From JANMJD01 sp031371195 (GTDB lineage: Bacteria; Actinomycetota; Acidimicrobiia; Acidimicrobiales; Ilumatobacteraceae), in the NCBI GenBank assembly GCA_031371195.1, contig JANMJD010000369.1, positions 1 through 24,162 on the forward strand: a stretch of DNA of 24,162 nt. Direction: 5' to 3'. The notes beneath the pieces are model-generated. The model did no database searches. It saw nothing but the letters and a program-made list of their open reading frames with translations, and was not told where the DNA came from. Below are positions 7,793 to 15,232 of the stretch, in pieces (the first letter of the stretch is position 1; each line of letters starts with the position of its first letter). The translations under genes and the position numbers were made by a program.

Positions 7793-8655
7793 GCCGGGAC
7801 CAAGACGAGTTCGACACGGCGATTCTTGGCCCGGCCGTCGACCGTCGAGTTGTCGGCGATCGGTTCGACCTCACCGCGGGGCTCGACCACGAGGCGAGTC
7901 GGATCGACCCCGGCGCCCACCAGATACGCCAGTACTGCGGCGACCCGTTGCTGGGAGAGGGCGAAGTTGTAGGCCTCGCTTCCCTGGTCGTCGGTGTGGC
8001 CCCTGATCAGCAGCTTCGAGTTGTCGCCATTGCGCAACAGCGACGACACCACGTCGAGCGTCGGGCCGATGCCTTCGAGGAGCTTGGCTCCCCCGGCATC
8101 GAACAGGGCGGCGGTCGGCACGTACAACGGAACGGTCGTCGGTTGCGGCGCAGACGCGTCGATCGTCAGCTCGCTGGTCACCGCTCCACCCTTGCGAAAT
8201 GTCATCTCATCGACCATGCGCTTCGCTGTGGCTTCATCGGGGACCGTCCCACGCAGGTACATCGTGCCATTCTCGATCACCGAGAAGGCGGCCGCCGCCT
8301 GAGCCACATCGGCCGGGACCGACAACCGCGGTGCGCCGACGACGGCGAGCGCCGGGGTGGCGGTGGCTGTCGTCGGTGGCGCGACCGCGTCGTCCGTCGG
8401 CGCGACGACCTCGTTACTCGTCGTCGTCACATCGGCGACGACGACCGTCGAGGAGACCTGACCAGGGTTGTTCGGCGGTGTGACGGGAGCGCCGACCACC
8501 ACCGTTTCGAATACGATCGGACCACTGGCCTGTCCCGACGAGCTGCCCGAGCGCCACACGGCGACGCCGACGGCCCCGAGGCCGACCACCAATGCCGCTA
8601 CACCGAGGCGACCCCGTCGTCGCCCGCGATCCGATGCCGTCGCCCGCTTGTTCAT
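7789..8655 (-). CDS. Membrane-anchored OmpA-family peptidoglycan-binding protein
   Basis: 288 residues. A basic N-terminus leads into one membrane helix (about 17-34), followed by a Thr/Val/Pro-rich linker (about 40-105), a BON-like middle region (about 108-168) and an OmpA C-terminal domain (about 176-286). The OmpA domain has the peptidoglycan-binding signature GHTDDQGSEAYN at 219-230, LSQQRV at 233-238 and N278RRVEL. The architecture recalls mycobacterial ArfA, a single-helix protein with BON and OmpA domains. It starts 44 bases after the ftsK stop with a GAGGGCGG-type ribosome site, and overlaps the PotD-like gene by four bases. Its role is probably to tether the membrane to the cell wall. 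Confidence 0.88.
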   Translation of the reverse strand: MNKRATASDRGRRRGRLGVAALVVGLGAVGVAVWRSGSSSGQASGPIVFETVVVGAPVTPPNNPGQVSSTVVVADVTTTSNEVVAPTDDAVAPPTTATATPALAVVGAPRLSVPADVAQAAAAFSVIENGTMYLRGTVPDEATAKRMVDEMTFRKGGAVTSELTIDASAPQPTTVPLYVPTAALFDAGGAKLLEGIGPTLDVVSSLLRNGDNSKLLIRGHTDDQGSEAYNFALSQQRVAAVLAYLVGAGVDPTRLVVEPRGEVEPIADNSTVDGRAKNRRVELVLVPA

Positions 8656-8699
8656 GTCCGCCCTCGTGTCAACACGATGCGAGAATAGTCACCAACTGA

Positions 8700-11195
8700 C
8701 TACCGTGGGTCGCGGCCCTCGGCCTCGATCAGTTCGTATTCCTCGACCGTCATCAGCACCGACCGCGCCCTGGAGCCTTCCGACGGCCCGACGATGCCGC
8801 GTTGTTCGAGCAGATCCATGATGCGCCCGGCCCGGGCGAAGCCCACCTTCAGCTTGCGCTGCAACATCGACGTGGAGCCCAGCTGGGAACGCACGATGAG
8901 TTCCATCGCCTGTCGCACCAGCGTCTCGTCATCGTCGTCGTCCGTTGCGGCATAGGTGCCTGCGCTGCTCCCGGCCGAGCCGCCGGCATCATCACCCTCG
9001 ATGTTGGCGACATAGTTGACCTCGGGCGCCTGTCGCCTCCAGAAGCCGACGACCTTGCGCACCTCTTCCTCGCCGACGAACGATCCCTGGATGCGCTGAG
9101 CCACCGACGAGTTGCCGGGGAGTAGCAGCATGTCGCCCTTGCCGACGAGTTTCTCCGCGCCGGGTTGATCGAGAATCACCCGGGAGTCGGTGAGGCTGGA
9201 AACGGCGAACGCCATCCGGGCCGGAATGTTCGCCTTGATCACCCCGGTGATCACGTTCACACTCGGCCGCTGGGTGGCGACGATGAGATGGATGCCGACG
9301 GCGCGGGCCTTCTGGGCGATTCGGGTGATCGACTCCTCAACGTCACGAGCGGCGATCATCATCAGGTCGTTGAGTTCGTCGACCACCACCACGATGTACG
9401 CCAGGCGCTCGAACGCCGTCTCGGCACCGGGTTCGGGCACCAGCTCACCCCGGTCGAACGACGCGTTGTAGCCGGTGATGTCGCGGAAGCCCACCTCGAA
9501 CAGCAGGTCGTAGCGCCGCTCCATCTCGCGTACCGCCCAGCCCAGGGCGTTGGCCGCCTTCTTCGGGTTGGTCACCGGTTGGGTGAGCAGGTGCGGCAAC
9601 TTGTTGTACTGCCCCATCTCGACCTGTTTGGGGTCGATGAGGATCAATCGCACCTGGTCGGGGGTGGTGCGCATGAGCAGTGACGTGATGATGCAGTTGA
9701 TCCCGCTCGACTTGCCGGCGCCGGTGGCCCCGGCGATCAGCAGGTGGGGTGTGGTCGACAGATTGAGGAACACCGCACGCCCGGCGATGTCCTTGCCGAT
9801 CGCCACCTCGAGTGGGTGGCTCAGGGCCTTGGCCTCGGCCGAGGCCATCAGATCGCCGAGGGCGACGAGTTGGCGGGTGTGGTTGGGCACCTCGACCCCG
9901 ATCGCCGACCGGCCGGGGATCGGGTCAAGGATGCGCACGTCGGTGGCCGCAGTTGCGTAGGCAATGTCTCGTTGCAGACTGGTGATTGCCGCCACCTTGG
10001 CGATACGGCCGTCCTCGTCCTGCATCAGTTCGAGTTCGTAGCGGGTGACCGTCGGGCCCACCGTCATCCCGACCATCTTGACGTCGACCCCGTGCGAGCC
10101 CAAGGCATTGCACAGCGCATCGCCACGGGCCTTCACCTCGGCGGTGTTGATCACCTGATTGGTGCTGCGCTCCAGGCTCGACAACGGCGGGAGCTTCCAG
10201 ATGCCAGGCCGGGCGCCGGGTCCGAGGGCGAGCTCACCCTGATCGCCATGGGCGGCGCTGGCCAGTGTGGGCGGCGGCAAGGCGCGCGCCGGACGCGCCT
10301 TGGGTTCGCCGGCGATCGACGGGGGCAGCATCGGCCGCTTCATCTGCGGCGGCGGGATGTCGTCGGGATCGTCGAGCGCGGCGTCGTAGACGCGGGGGCG
10401 GGCGGGTGTGGGGTCGCGTTCGCTCGACAGGGTCGAGACTTCGCCGAGAGCCTTGCGAGCCGCCCGGCCGAGCGGTCGGGCGACGCCTTCGGCACCGCGG
10501 CTGACCAGGTCGGCGGCGGCCCGCACCGAGGTGCGGGTGAGCAGTAGCAACGCCCCGATCAGCAGCGCGACCAACAGCACCGTGGCCCCGGCGGTGGCCA
10601 GCGCCCGCTGCAGCGGCACACCGACGATCGCTCCGAACCACCCACCGCCGTCGTTGAGGGAGTCGAGCGTGGTGACCAGTTTGTCGGGCCCTCGCGCCAG
10701 ATGCAGCAGCCCGAGGAGCGCGAGAGCAAGCCCACCGCTGGCCACGGCAACCCGCACCCGGTGTTCGAAACGCTGCTTGCGGATCAGCGCCGCCCCGGCC
10801 AACCCCAATCCGATCGGTACGAGATACCGACCGAGCCCGAACAGCCAGCCGAAGAGATCGCTGATTCCCCGACCAACCGGGCCGGCGACCTTCAACCAGA
10901 CGGCCAGGGCCACGAGTACACCTCCGGCGATCATCAGAATGCCGAGCAGGTCGCTCTCGTGACCGGCCACCACCTCACGGGCGACCACACTCGCCGACGG
11001 CTTTCCGGCCTTGCGGCGAGCGCCGGCCGGTTTCGAGGCCGGCGCGGCCGAACGGCTCGTGCCGCCGGCCTTGGCCGGGGCCCGTTTCGGGTTCTTGCCG
11101 GGACGCGTCGCCCCGAACACCCGCTCCGGGTCGTTGGCGGAACCCTTGGCGCCGCTCGGGCGCGATGATCGTCGGTCAGATGCCCGTTGGGCCAT
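8700..11195 (-). CDS. ftsK: DNA translocase FtsK/SpoIIIE
   Basis: An 831-residue septal DNA pump that moves chromosome ends through the closing septum. Basic, Ala/Pro-rich residues 1-75 precede about four membrane helices (near 82-103, 117-138, 147-167 and 199-220) and a proline-rich linker to about 335. The motor has Walker A GATGAGKS at 489-496, IDPKQVEMGQYNKLPHL, Walker B VVVVDE ending at 607 and ATQRPSVNVITGVIKANIPAR. The C-terminal gamma winged helix (about 757-824) follows an Asp-rich run and contains FARAGRIMDLLE. The common DELADLMM reads DELNDLMM. The frame is open 21 codons further upstream; I chose the ATG before AQRASDRR because TACCCT lies six bases ahead of it. Confidence 0.95.
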   Translation of the reverse strand: MAQRASDRRSSRPSGAKGSANDPERVFGATRPGKNPKRAPAKAGGTSRSAAPASKPAGARRKAGKPSASVVAREVVAGHESDLLGILMIAGGVLVALAVWLKVAGPVGRGISDLFGWLFGLGRYLVPIGLGLAGAALIRKQRFEHRVRVAVASGGLALALLGLLHLARGPDKLVTTLDSLNDGGGWFGAIVGVPLQRALATAGATVLLVALLIGALLLLTRTSVRAAADLVSRGAEGVARPLGRAARKALGEVSTLSSERDPTPARPRVYDAALDDPDDIPPPQMKRPMLPPSIAGEPKARPARALPPPTLASAAHGDQGELALGPGARPGIWKLPPLSSLERSTNQVINTAEVKARGDALCNALGSHGVDVKMVGMTVGPTVTRYELELMQDEDGRIAKVAAITSLQRDIAYATAATDVRILDPIPGRSAIGVEVPNHTRQLVALGDLMASAEAKALSHPLEVAIGKDIAGRAVFLNLSTTPHLLIAGATGAGKSSGINCIITSLLMRTTPDQVRLILIDPKQVEMGQYNKLPHLLTQPVTNPKKAANALGWAVREMERRYDLLFEVGFRDITGYNASFDRGELVPEPGAETAFERLAYIVVVVDELNDLMMIAARDVEESITRIAQKARAVGIHLIVATQRPSVNVITGVIKANIPARMAFAVSSLTDSRVILDQPGAEKLVGKGDMLLLPGNSSVAQRIQGSFVGEEEVRKVVGFWRRQAPEVNYVANIEGDDAGGSAGSSAGTYAATDDDDDETLVRQAMELIVRSQLGSTSMLQRKLKVGFARAGRIMDLLEQRGIVGPSEGSRARSVLMTVEEYELIEAEGRDPR

Positions 11196-11201
11196 GGCCC
11201 C

Positions 11202-11207
11202 AGGGTA
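11202..11207 (-). promoter_or_regulatory. Leaderless -10 element of ftsK
   Basis: TACCCT is followed by six bases and then the ATG at 11195. It supports both a leaderless ftsK message and the choice of that ATG over the longer frame. The -35 region is not recognisable. Confidence 0.45.
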
Positions 11208-11267
11208 CCAACTGGGCGCGCGAGCGTTCGTGACCACCCGAACCCGACGGCCGATCACCCCGTCGCA

Positions 11268-11783
11268 CTACGACTGGGCGTTGGGAAGAGCCCCGACGAT
11301 GGCCCCCGTGGGACCGAGGATCACCTCGAACGTGCCGCCTTTGGCGCTCGTCAGTAGTGCCCGCCAGGCCAACCCCACCGGTGGGGCGTCGAGCAACCCC
11401 AGGCGCGTCAACCGGCTGTCGGGCAGCTCCTTGGCCAACAGTCCATCGAACGTGGCCACCGCGTCCAGGTCGACTCCGCCGATGGTGAAATCGGTCGAGT
11501 CCTCTACTCGTGCCGTCGGCGCGGCGGGCGCCTCGAGTTTGCCGCCGCGGTACACATAGGCGAGTTCATCGGCATCGTCGACGGCGACGAACAGATTCAC
11601 CAGATCGGGACCGACGTTGATCTCGGTGTAGCGCTGCGGCCCACCGCGGGCCGATTCGACCGCGTGGACCGCCGGCGCCACCTCATCGAGGCGGAGCAGG
11701 GTCGACGACGCGGCCTTCGAGCCCCCACACGCGAAACAGGCGGCCACGGCGATCAACGCCCTGGCCGCCCGCCCGGGAGTCAC
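11268..11783 (-). CDS. Small exported lipoprotein of unknown function
   Basis: 171 residues with no family I recognise. The N-terminus is a short lipoprotein-type signal (MTPGRAARALIAVAAC). VAAC fits a lipobox with C16, while a second cysteine at 19 is a less regular alternative. The mature part is mixed alpha/beta, with stretches such as YTEINVGPDLVNLFVAVDD and ELAYVYRGGKLE, and ends in a Gly/Pro-rich strand pair (GTFEVILGPTGAIVGALP). The GTG start overlaps the yidB-like stop as GTGA, so it is probably made together with that protein. ftsK begins 72 bases downstream with its own promoter-like element. Confidence 0.75.
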   Translation of the reverse strand: MTPGRAARALIAVAACFACGGSKAASSTLLRLDEVAPAVHAVESARGGPQRYTEINVGPDLVNLFVAVDDADELAYVYRGGKLEAPAAPTARVEDSTDFTIGGVDLDAVATFDGLLAKELPDSRLTRLGLLDAPPVGLAWRALLTSAKGGTFEVILGPTGAIVGALPNAQS

Positions 11784-12199
11784 GCGCCGACGCCGCCGAG
11801 GATCTTGCTGATATCCAGCCCCTTCATCACCTTGCCGAGGCCACCGGTCGGCACGGTGCCGCCGGGCGTCAGGTGATTGACCAGATTCGGGAGCATCTTG
11901 GCGAGGCCGCCCTTGGCCGCGTCGGTCGAGACACCGGCCTTGCCCGCGAGTTGGCTGAGCATGTCGCCACCGAGCGCCGACTCGACCTCATCGGGGTGAA
12001 GCTCGGCATTGGGGCCGGTACCCACCCAGCTGTCGGCCTTCTGACCGAGGCCCGCTCCGGTGAACTTCTTCAGCAGGCCGGCGAGACCACCGAGGGCGCC
12101 ACCGCCCAGCAACATCGGAAGCAAGGCATCCATGAGGGGATTGCCTGACTTCGGGGCCTTCTTGCCCAGCAGTCCGCCGAGCATGTCCATGAGTCCCAC
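11780..12199 (-). CDS. YidB family protein (DUF937)
   Basis: 139 residues, the normal size for the DUF937/YidB family, whose function is unknown. The N-terminus is Gly/Leu/Met-rich with LGGLLGKK and LLPMLLGGGALGGLAGLLKKF. The conserved core includes ADSWVGTGPN at 55-64, then HPDEVESALGGDMLSQLAGKAGVS and LAKMLPNLVNHLTPGG, all typical of the family. The start is GTG with a strong AAGGAG ribosome site seven bases upstream. The gene lies 119 bases after the RNase J stop, separated by a hairpin, and its stop overlaps the lipoprotein gene. No membrane helix is certain; the Gly-rich segment is amphipathic. Confidence 0.9.
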   Translation of the reverse strand: MGLMDMLGGLLGKKAPKSGNPLMDALLPMLLGGGALGGLAGLLKKFTGAGLGQKADSWVGTGPNAELHPDEVESALGGDMLSQLAGKAGVSTDAAKGGLAKMLPNLVNHLTPGGTVPTGGLGKVMKGLDISKILGGVGA

Positions 12200-12274
12200 G
12201 ATGGGCTCCTTTCATCGGCGATCAACCTTCGATCGCACGATGCGCCAGGCTAGGGCGTCGCGACCGCTGCGCAA

Positions 12275-12312
12275 CGTGATAGGTCCATCACGCCTTGATG
12301 ACTCGTATCACG
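12275..12312 (-). terminator. Nested hairpin after the RNase J gene
   Basis: On the minus strand CGTGATA pairs with TATCACG. Inside it GTCATCA pairs with TGATGGAC with one bulged base, around a short loop. The structure begins seven bases after the RNase J stop. It lacks a T-run, so termination is plausible but not proven; it could also protect the 3' end. Confidence 0.45.
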
Positions 12313-12318
12313 ACCCGA

Positions 12319-13980
12319 TCAGGCTTCCATCACGACGGGCACGATCATCGGTCGGCGTTTGGTGCGCTCACTGACGAACTTGCCGGCCGCCTTGCGCACG
12401 TCGCGCTCCAACGCGTCGACATCGCGCACGCCCTGGGCAAGGGCCTTCTCGACGGCTTCGGCCACCCGGTCACACGCCTCGTCGAGCAAGTCCTCGGCCT
12501 CGGGGGCGTACACCCAACCCCGGGTGATGATCTCGGGGCCGGTGAGCACCTTGCCGGTGCCCACGTCTACCGTCACGATCACGACGACGACACCCTCCTC
12601 GGCGAGCAGCTTGCGGTCGCGCAACACCCCTTGGCCGACGTCGCCGACGATGCCGTCGACGTAGAGGTAGCCGGCCGGGACGCGGCCTGTACGCGCCAGG
12701 CCCTCGTCGGACAACGTCAGTTGATCTCCGTCCTCGCACTGCAGCACGTGGTCGGGCGCCATCCCCATCGCTTCGGCGAGGCGGGCATGGGCGAACATGT
12801 GGCGATACTCGCCATGAACCGGCACGAACCACTCCGGCTGCACGATCGAGTGGTAGGTCTTGAGTTCGTCGGCCTGGGCATGGCCCGTGGCGTGCACGTC
12901 GGCGATGCCCGAATGGACCACCTGCGCACCGGCGCGCAGCAGGCCGTCGATCACCCGGTTGACGTTGGTTTCGTTGCCCGGAATGGCATGACTCGACAGG
13001 ATCACCGTGTCGGTGTCGCCGATCGTCAGCCAGCGATTGTCGCCCCGCGCCAGCAGCGACAACGCCGACATCGGCTCACCCTGCGAGCCCGTCGAGATGA
13101 TGCAGACCTTGCCGGGCGGATACTTGTCGATCGTCTCGATGTCGATCATCGACGACTCGGGAATGTCGAGCAGCCCCAGGTCACGCGCCATGCGCACGTT
13201 CTTCTTGATCGACAGACCGAGCGTCGCGATCTTGCGCCCCTCGCCGATCGCCGCCGTGGCGATCTGTTGGATGCGGTGGATGTGGCTGGCGAAGCTGGCC
13301 GTGATCACTCTACGATCGCGTTGCGCGGCGAAGATCGCTCGCAGCGTCGCCCCGACCGACATCTCGCTCGGGGCGTAGCCGGCCTCCTCGGCGTTGGTCG
13401 AATCGGCGAGCAGCAGCCGGAAACCCTCGGTCTTGGCGATCTCGCCCAGCCGGGCCAGGTCGGTGCGCCGGCCGTCGACCGGGGTGAGGTCGAGTTTGAA
13501 ATCGCCCGAGTGGAGGATCACGCCCTGGGGCGTGTGCACGGCAATGGCGTGGGCGTGGGGCACCGAGTGGGTGACCGGGATGAACTCCACGTCGAACGGA
13601 CCGATCTTGCGCCGCTCTCCGTCCTTGCACACGATCAACTCGGTGCGACCGAGCAGGCCGGCCTCCTCGATGCGGTTGCGAGCCAGGCCGAGGGTGACCG
13701 CCGATCCGAAGATGGGGAACGACAGCTCGCGCAGCACGAACTGCAGCCCGCCGACATGGTCTTCGTGGCCGTGGGTGGCGACACAGCCGACGATGCGGTC
13801 GGCGTTCTCGCGCAGGTAGGCGAAATCGGGTAGCACCAGATCGATGCCGTGCATGTCGGCGTCGGGGAACATCAGCCCGCAATCGATCATCAGCAGCTTG
13901 CCCTCCTGCTCGATGACCAGGCAGTTGCGGCCGATCTCTCCGAGACCGCCAAGAAATGAGACACGCACAGGATCGCTCAT
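12319..13980 (-). CDS. rnj: Ribonuclease J
   Basis: A 553-residue metallo-beta-lactamase/beta-CASP ribonuclease with 5' exo- and endonuclease activity, used for mRNA decay and rRNA maturation. FLGGLGEIGRNC opens the protein. The metal site HGHEDH is at 70-75, and HSGDFKLDLTPVDG carries a further metal-site aspartate. The beta-CASP part has DSTNAEEAGYAPSE and ISTGSQGEPMSALSLLARGDN. PVHGEYRHMFAHARLA follows, then the C-terminal domain ending KRRPMIVPVVMEA. Another ATG lies 13 codons upstream (14019), but the added residues are not typical and a TAGTGT sits ten bases before the chosen ATG. The gene is bounded by a hairpin on either side, suggesting its own transcription unit. Confidence 0.94.
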   Translation of the reverse strand: MSDPVRVSFLGGLGEIGRNCLVIEQEGKLLMIDCGLMFPDADMHGIDLVLPDFAYLRENADRIVGCVATHGHEDHVGGLQFVLRELSFPIFGSAVTLGLARNRIEEAGLLGRTELIVCKDGERRKIGPFDVEFIPVTHSVPHAHAIAVHTPQGVILHSGDFKLDLTPVDGRRTDLARLGEIAKTEGFRLLLADSTNAEEAGYAPSEMSVGATLRAIFAAQRDRRVITASFASHIHRIQQIATAAIGEGRKIATLGLSIKKNVRMARDLGLLDIPESSMIDIETIDKYPPGKVCIISTGSQGEPMSALSLLARGDNRWLTIGDTDTVILSSHAIPGNETNVNRVIDGLLRAGAQVVHSGIADVHATGHAQADELKTYHSIVQPEWFVPVHGEYRHMFAHARLAEAMGMAPDHVLQCEDGDQLTLSDEGLARTGRVPAGYLYVDGIVGDVGQGVLRDRKLLAEEGVVVVIVTVDVGTGKVLTGPEIITRGWVYAPEAEDLLDEACDRVAEAVEKALAQGVRDVDALERDVRKAAGKFVSERTKRRPMIVPVVMEA

Positions 13981-13990
13981 GAGGGTTCCC

Positions 13991-13996
13991 ACACTA
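13991..13996 (-). promoter_or_regulatory. Possible -10 element of the RNase J gene
   Basis: TAGTGT lies ten bases before the ATG at 13980, slightly further than at the other starts here, so the mRNA would have a leader of only a few bases. If this is the -10, the ATG at 14019 is not transcribed as a start. Confidence 0.3.
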
Positions 13997-14029
13997 CGCG
14001 GGTCATCGCCACTCGACATGCGATCCCAC

Positions 14030-14059
14030 GTGATCCGCAGGCCCAGGAGCGCGGATCAC
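14030..14059 (-). terminator. Perfect 9-bp inverted repeat between the RelE relic and RNase J
   Basis: GTGATCCGC (14030-14038) and GCGGATCAC (14051-14059) are exact reverse complements with a 12-base loop. The TGA of the toxin relic lies inside one arm. It is placed to end transcription coming from dapA, but there is no T-run. A dimeric regulator site for RNase J is the alternative. Confidence 0.45.
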
Positions 14060-14163
14060 CTGGCCCGACAGGCGTCCTGACGATGATCGACACGGTGGAC
14101 CGCGACCATCATCGTCTCGTCCTCGATCTCGTAGACGATCCCTCGGCAATCGGAACCGTTCGA
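14056..14163 (-). pseudogene. C-terminal remnant of a RelE/ParE-type toxin gene
   Basis: Between dapA and the RNase J gene one minus-strand frame reads IVYEIEDETMMVAVHRVDH, then RQDACRAR and TGA. This is the pattern of the last two beta strands of RelE toxins (YRIVYEIDD, V.VVRVGHR.DVYR). A match of sorts continues to about NGSDCRG. Further upstream the frame runs back to the dapA stop, with no start codon and no recognisable RelE core, and no antitoxin gene is present. It is therefore a decayed toxin tail of about 27-35 codons. The plus-strand frame over the same bases is its shadow. Confidence 0.68.
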
Positions 14164-14214
14164 TTGGTCATGGACCAGAATTCCAGTCGACCAACGAGTC
14201 CGGTGTCGCAGAAG

Positions 14215-15126
14215 TCAGCTGGGGCGGTGGGGCCACGCCGCCCGCCACGTTTCGAGGTTGGCGTGCACCTCGCGGGCGCGCGGCTCCAGCCAGGCGGGGG
14301 GCGGGCCCATCGGCAGGCGGGCCTCGCCGACGGGAACGCCGAGCAGGTTCATCATCACCTTCGACGGCAGCGGGTTGGGGGCATCGTCGCCGGTCTCGTA
14401 GGCGAAGCTCTCGAGCATTCGGCTGTTGACGAGCCTGGCCCCGACGAGATCACCCTTCCCCCACAGGTCGAACATCAGTTGGTGATCGTCGGCCGTCCAG
14501 TGCGTGGCGACGCCGATCACACCGACCGCCCCCGAACCCAGCAGCGGGAGCGTCATCACATCGTCGCCCGAGTAGACCTCGAATCCGTCGGGCGCCGACG
14601 AGATCAGCGCCGCCGTCTCACCGGGGTTGCCGGCGGCGTCCTTCAGGGCGACGACGCTGGGCACGTCGCGGGCGAGCTTCAACAGGTTGGCCGTGGAGAT
14701 CTTGCGGCCGGTGCGCACCGGGATGTCGTAGACGATGACCGGCAGATCGGTCGATGCGGCAACCGCTTCGATATGGCCGACGATCCCTGCCTGCGACGGC
14801 CGGCTGTAGTACGGACACACGGCGAGAATGGCATCGACGCCCAAGGCTGCCGCCTCTTTCGTCAGATGCACCGAGTGGGCCGTGTCGCTGGTCGTCGTGC
14901 CGGCAACGAGCGGGATGGTGACGACCTCGCGGACGGCGGCGAACAGGCTGAGCCGTTCGTCGTCGGACAGCACCGGCGATTCGCCGGTCGTGCCGGCGAT
15001 GACGAGGCCCTCGTTGCCGTGATCCTGCAGCCACTTGGCCAGGGTGCGGGCCTTGTCGAGATTCAGCGAGCCATCCTCGTCGAAGGGAGTGACCATTGCG
15101 GTGAGAACCCGACCGAACCGTGCCAT
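14215..15126 (-). CDS. dapA: 4-hydroxy-tetrahydrodipicolinate synthase
   Basis: DapA condenses pyruvate with aspartate semialdehyde, the first committed step to diaminopimelate and lysine. The 303-residue TIM barrel has GTTGES at 45-50, the catalytic tyrosine Y133 in VIVYDIPVRTG with R138 for the substrate carboxylate, the Schiff-base lysine K162 in VALKDAAGN, and YSGDD later. Y106/Y107 (CPYYSRP) supply the family's partner tyrosine. A frame extension of 13 codons exists, but the chosen ATG (MARFGRVLTAMVTPF) fits the family length and has GAAGG about 12 bases upstream. It follows the methyltransferase on the same strand with a gap of about 106 bases, so it may have its own promoter there; I saw no clear one. 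Confidence 0.95.
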   Translation of the reverse strand: MARFGRVLTAMVTPFDEDGSLNLDKARTLAKWLQDHGNEGLVIAGTTGESPVLSDDERLSLFAAVREVVTIPLVAGTTTSDTAHSVHLTKEAAALGVDAILAVCPYYSRPSQAGIVGHIEAVAASTDLPVIVYDIPVRTGRKISTANLLKLARDVPSVVALKDAAGNPGETAALISSAPDGFEVYSGDDVMTLPLLGSGAVGVIGVATHWTADDHQLMFDLWGKGDLVGARLVNSRMLESFAYETGDDAPNPLPSKVMMNLLGVPVGEARLPMGPPPAWLEPRAREVHANLETWRAAWPHRPS

Positions 15127-15232
15127 TTCGTGACCGAACCTTCTGTAGCTGCCGGCAATGGCCACCCATCGCCGCGGCCATCCATCGTAGTGAAGGTCGC
15201 CGCTACCGCCCGCGTTCGATTTCGCGGGCCCG

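Noticed and set aside
12295..13833. Long plus-strand open frame (512 codons) opposite the RNase J gene
   Set aside because: Its translation is rich in Arg, His and Asp and matches no family, while the minus strand encodes a full RNase J. Long antisense frames are expected at this G+C content.
14083..14214. Plus-strand start of a protein (MIDTVDRDHHRLVLDLVDD) in the dapA-rnj gap
   Set aside because: It lies exactly opposite the RelE-like tail and runs on into antisense dapA. The minus-strand reading has the recognisable family pattern.
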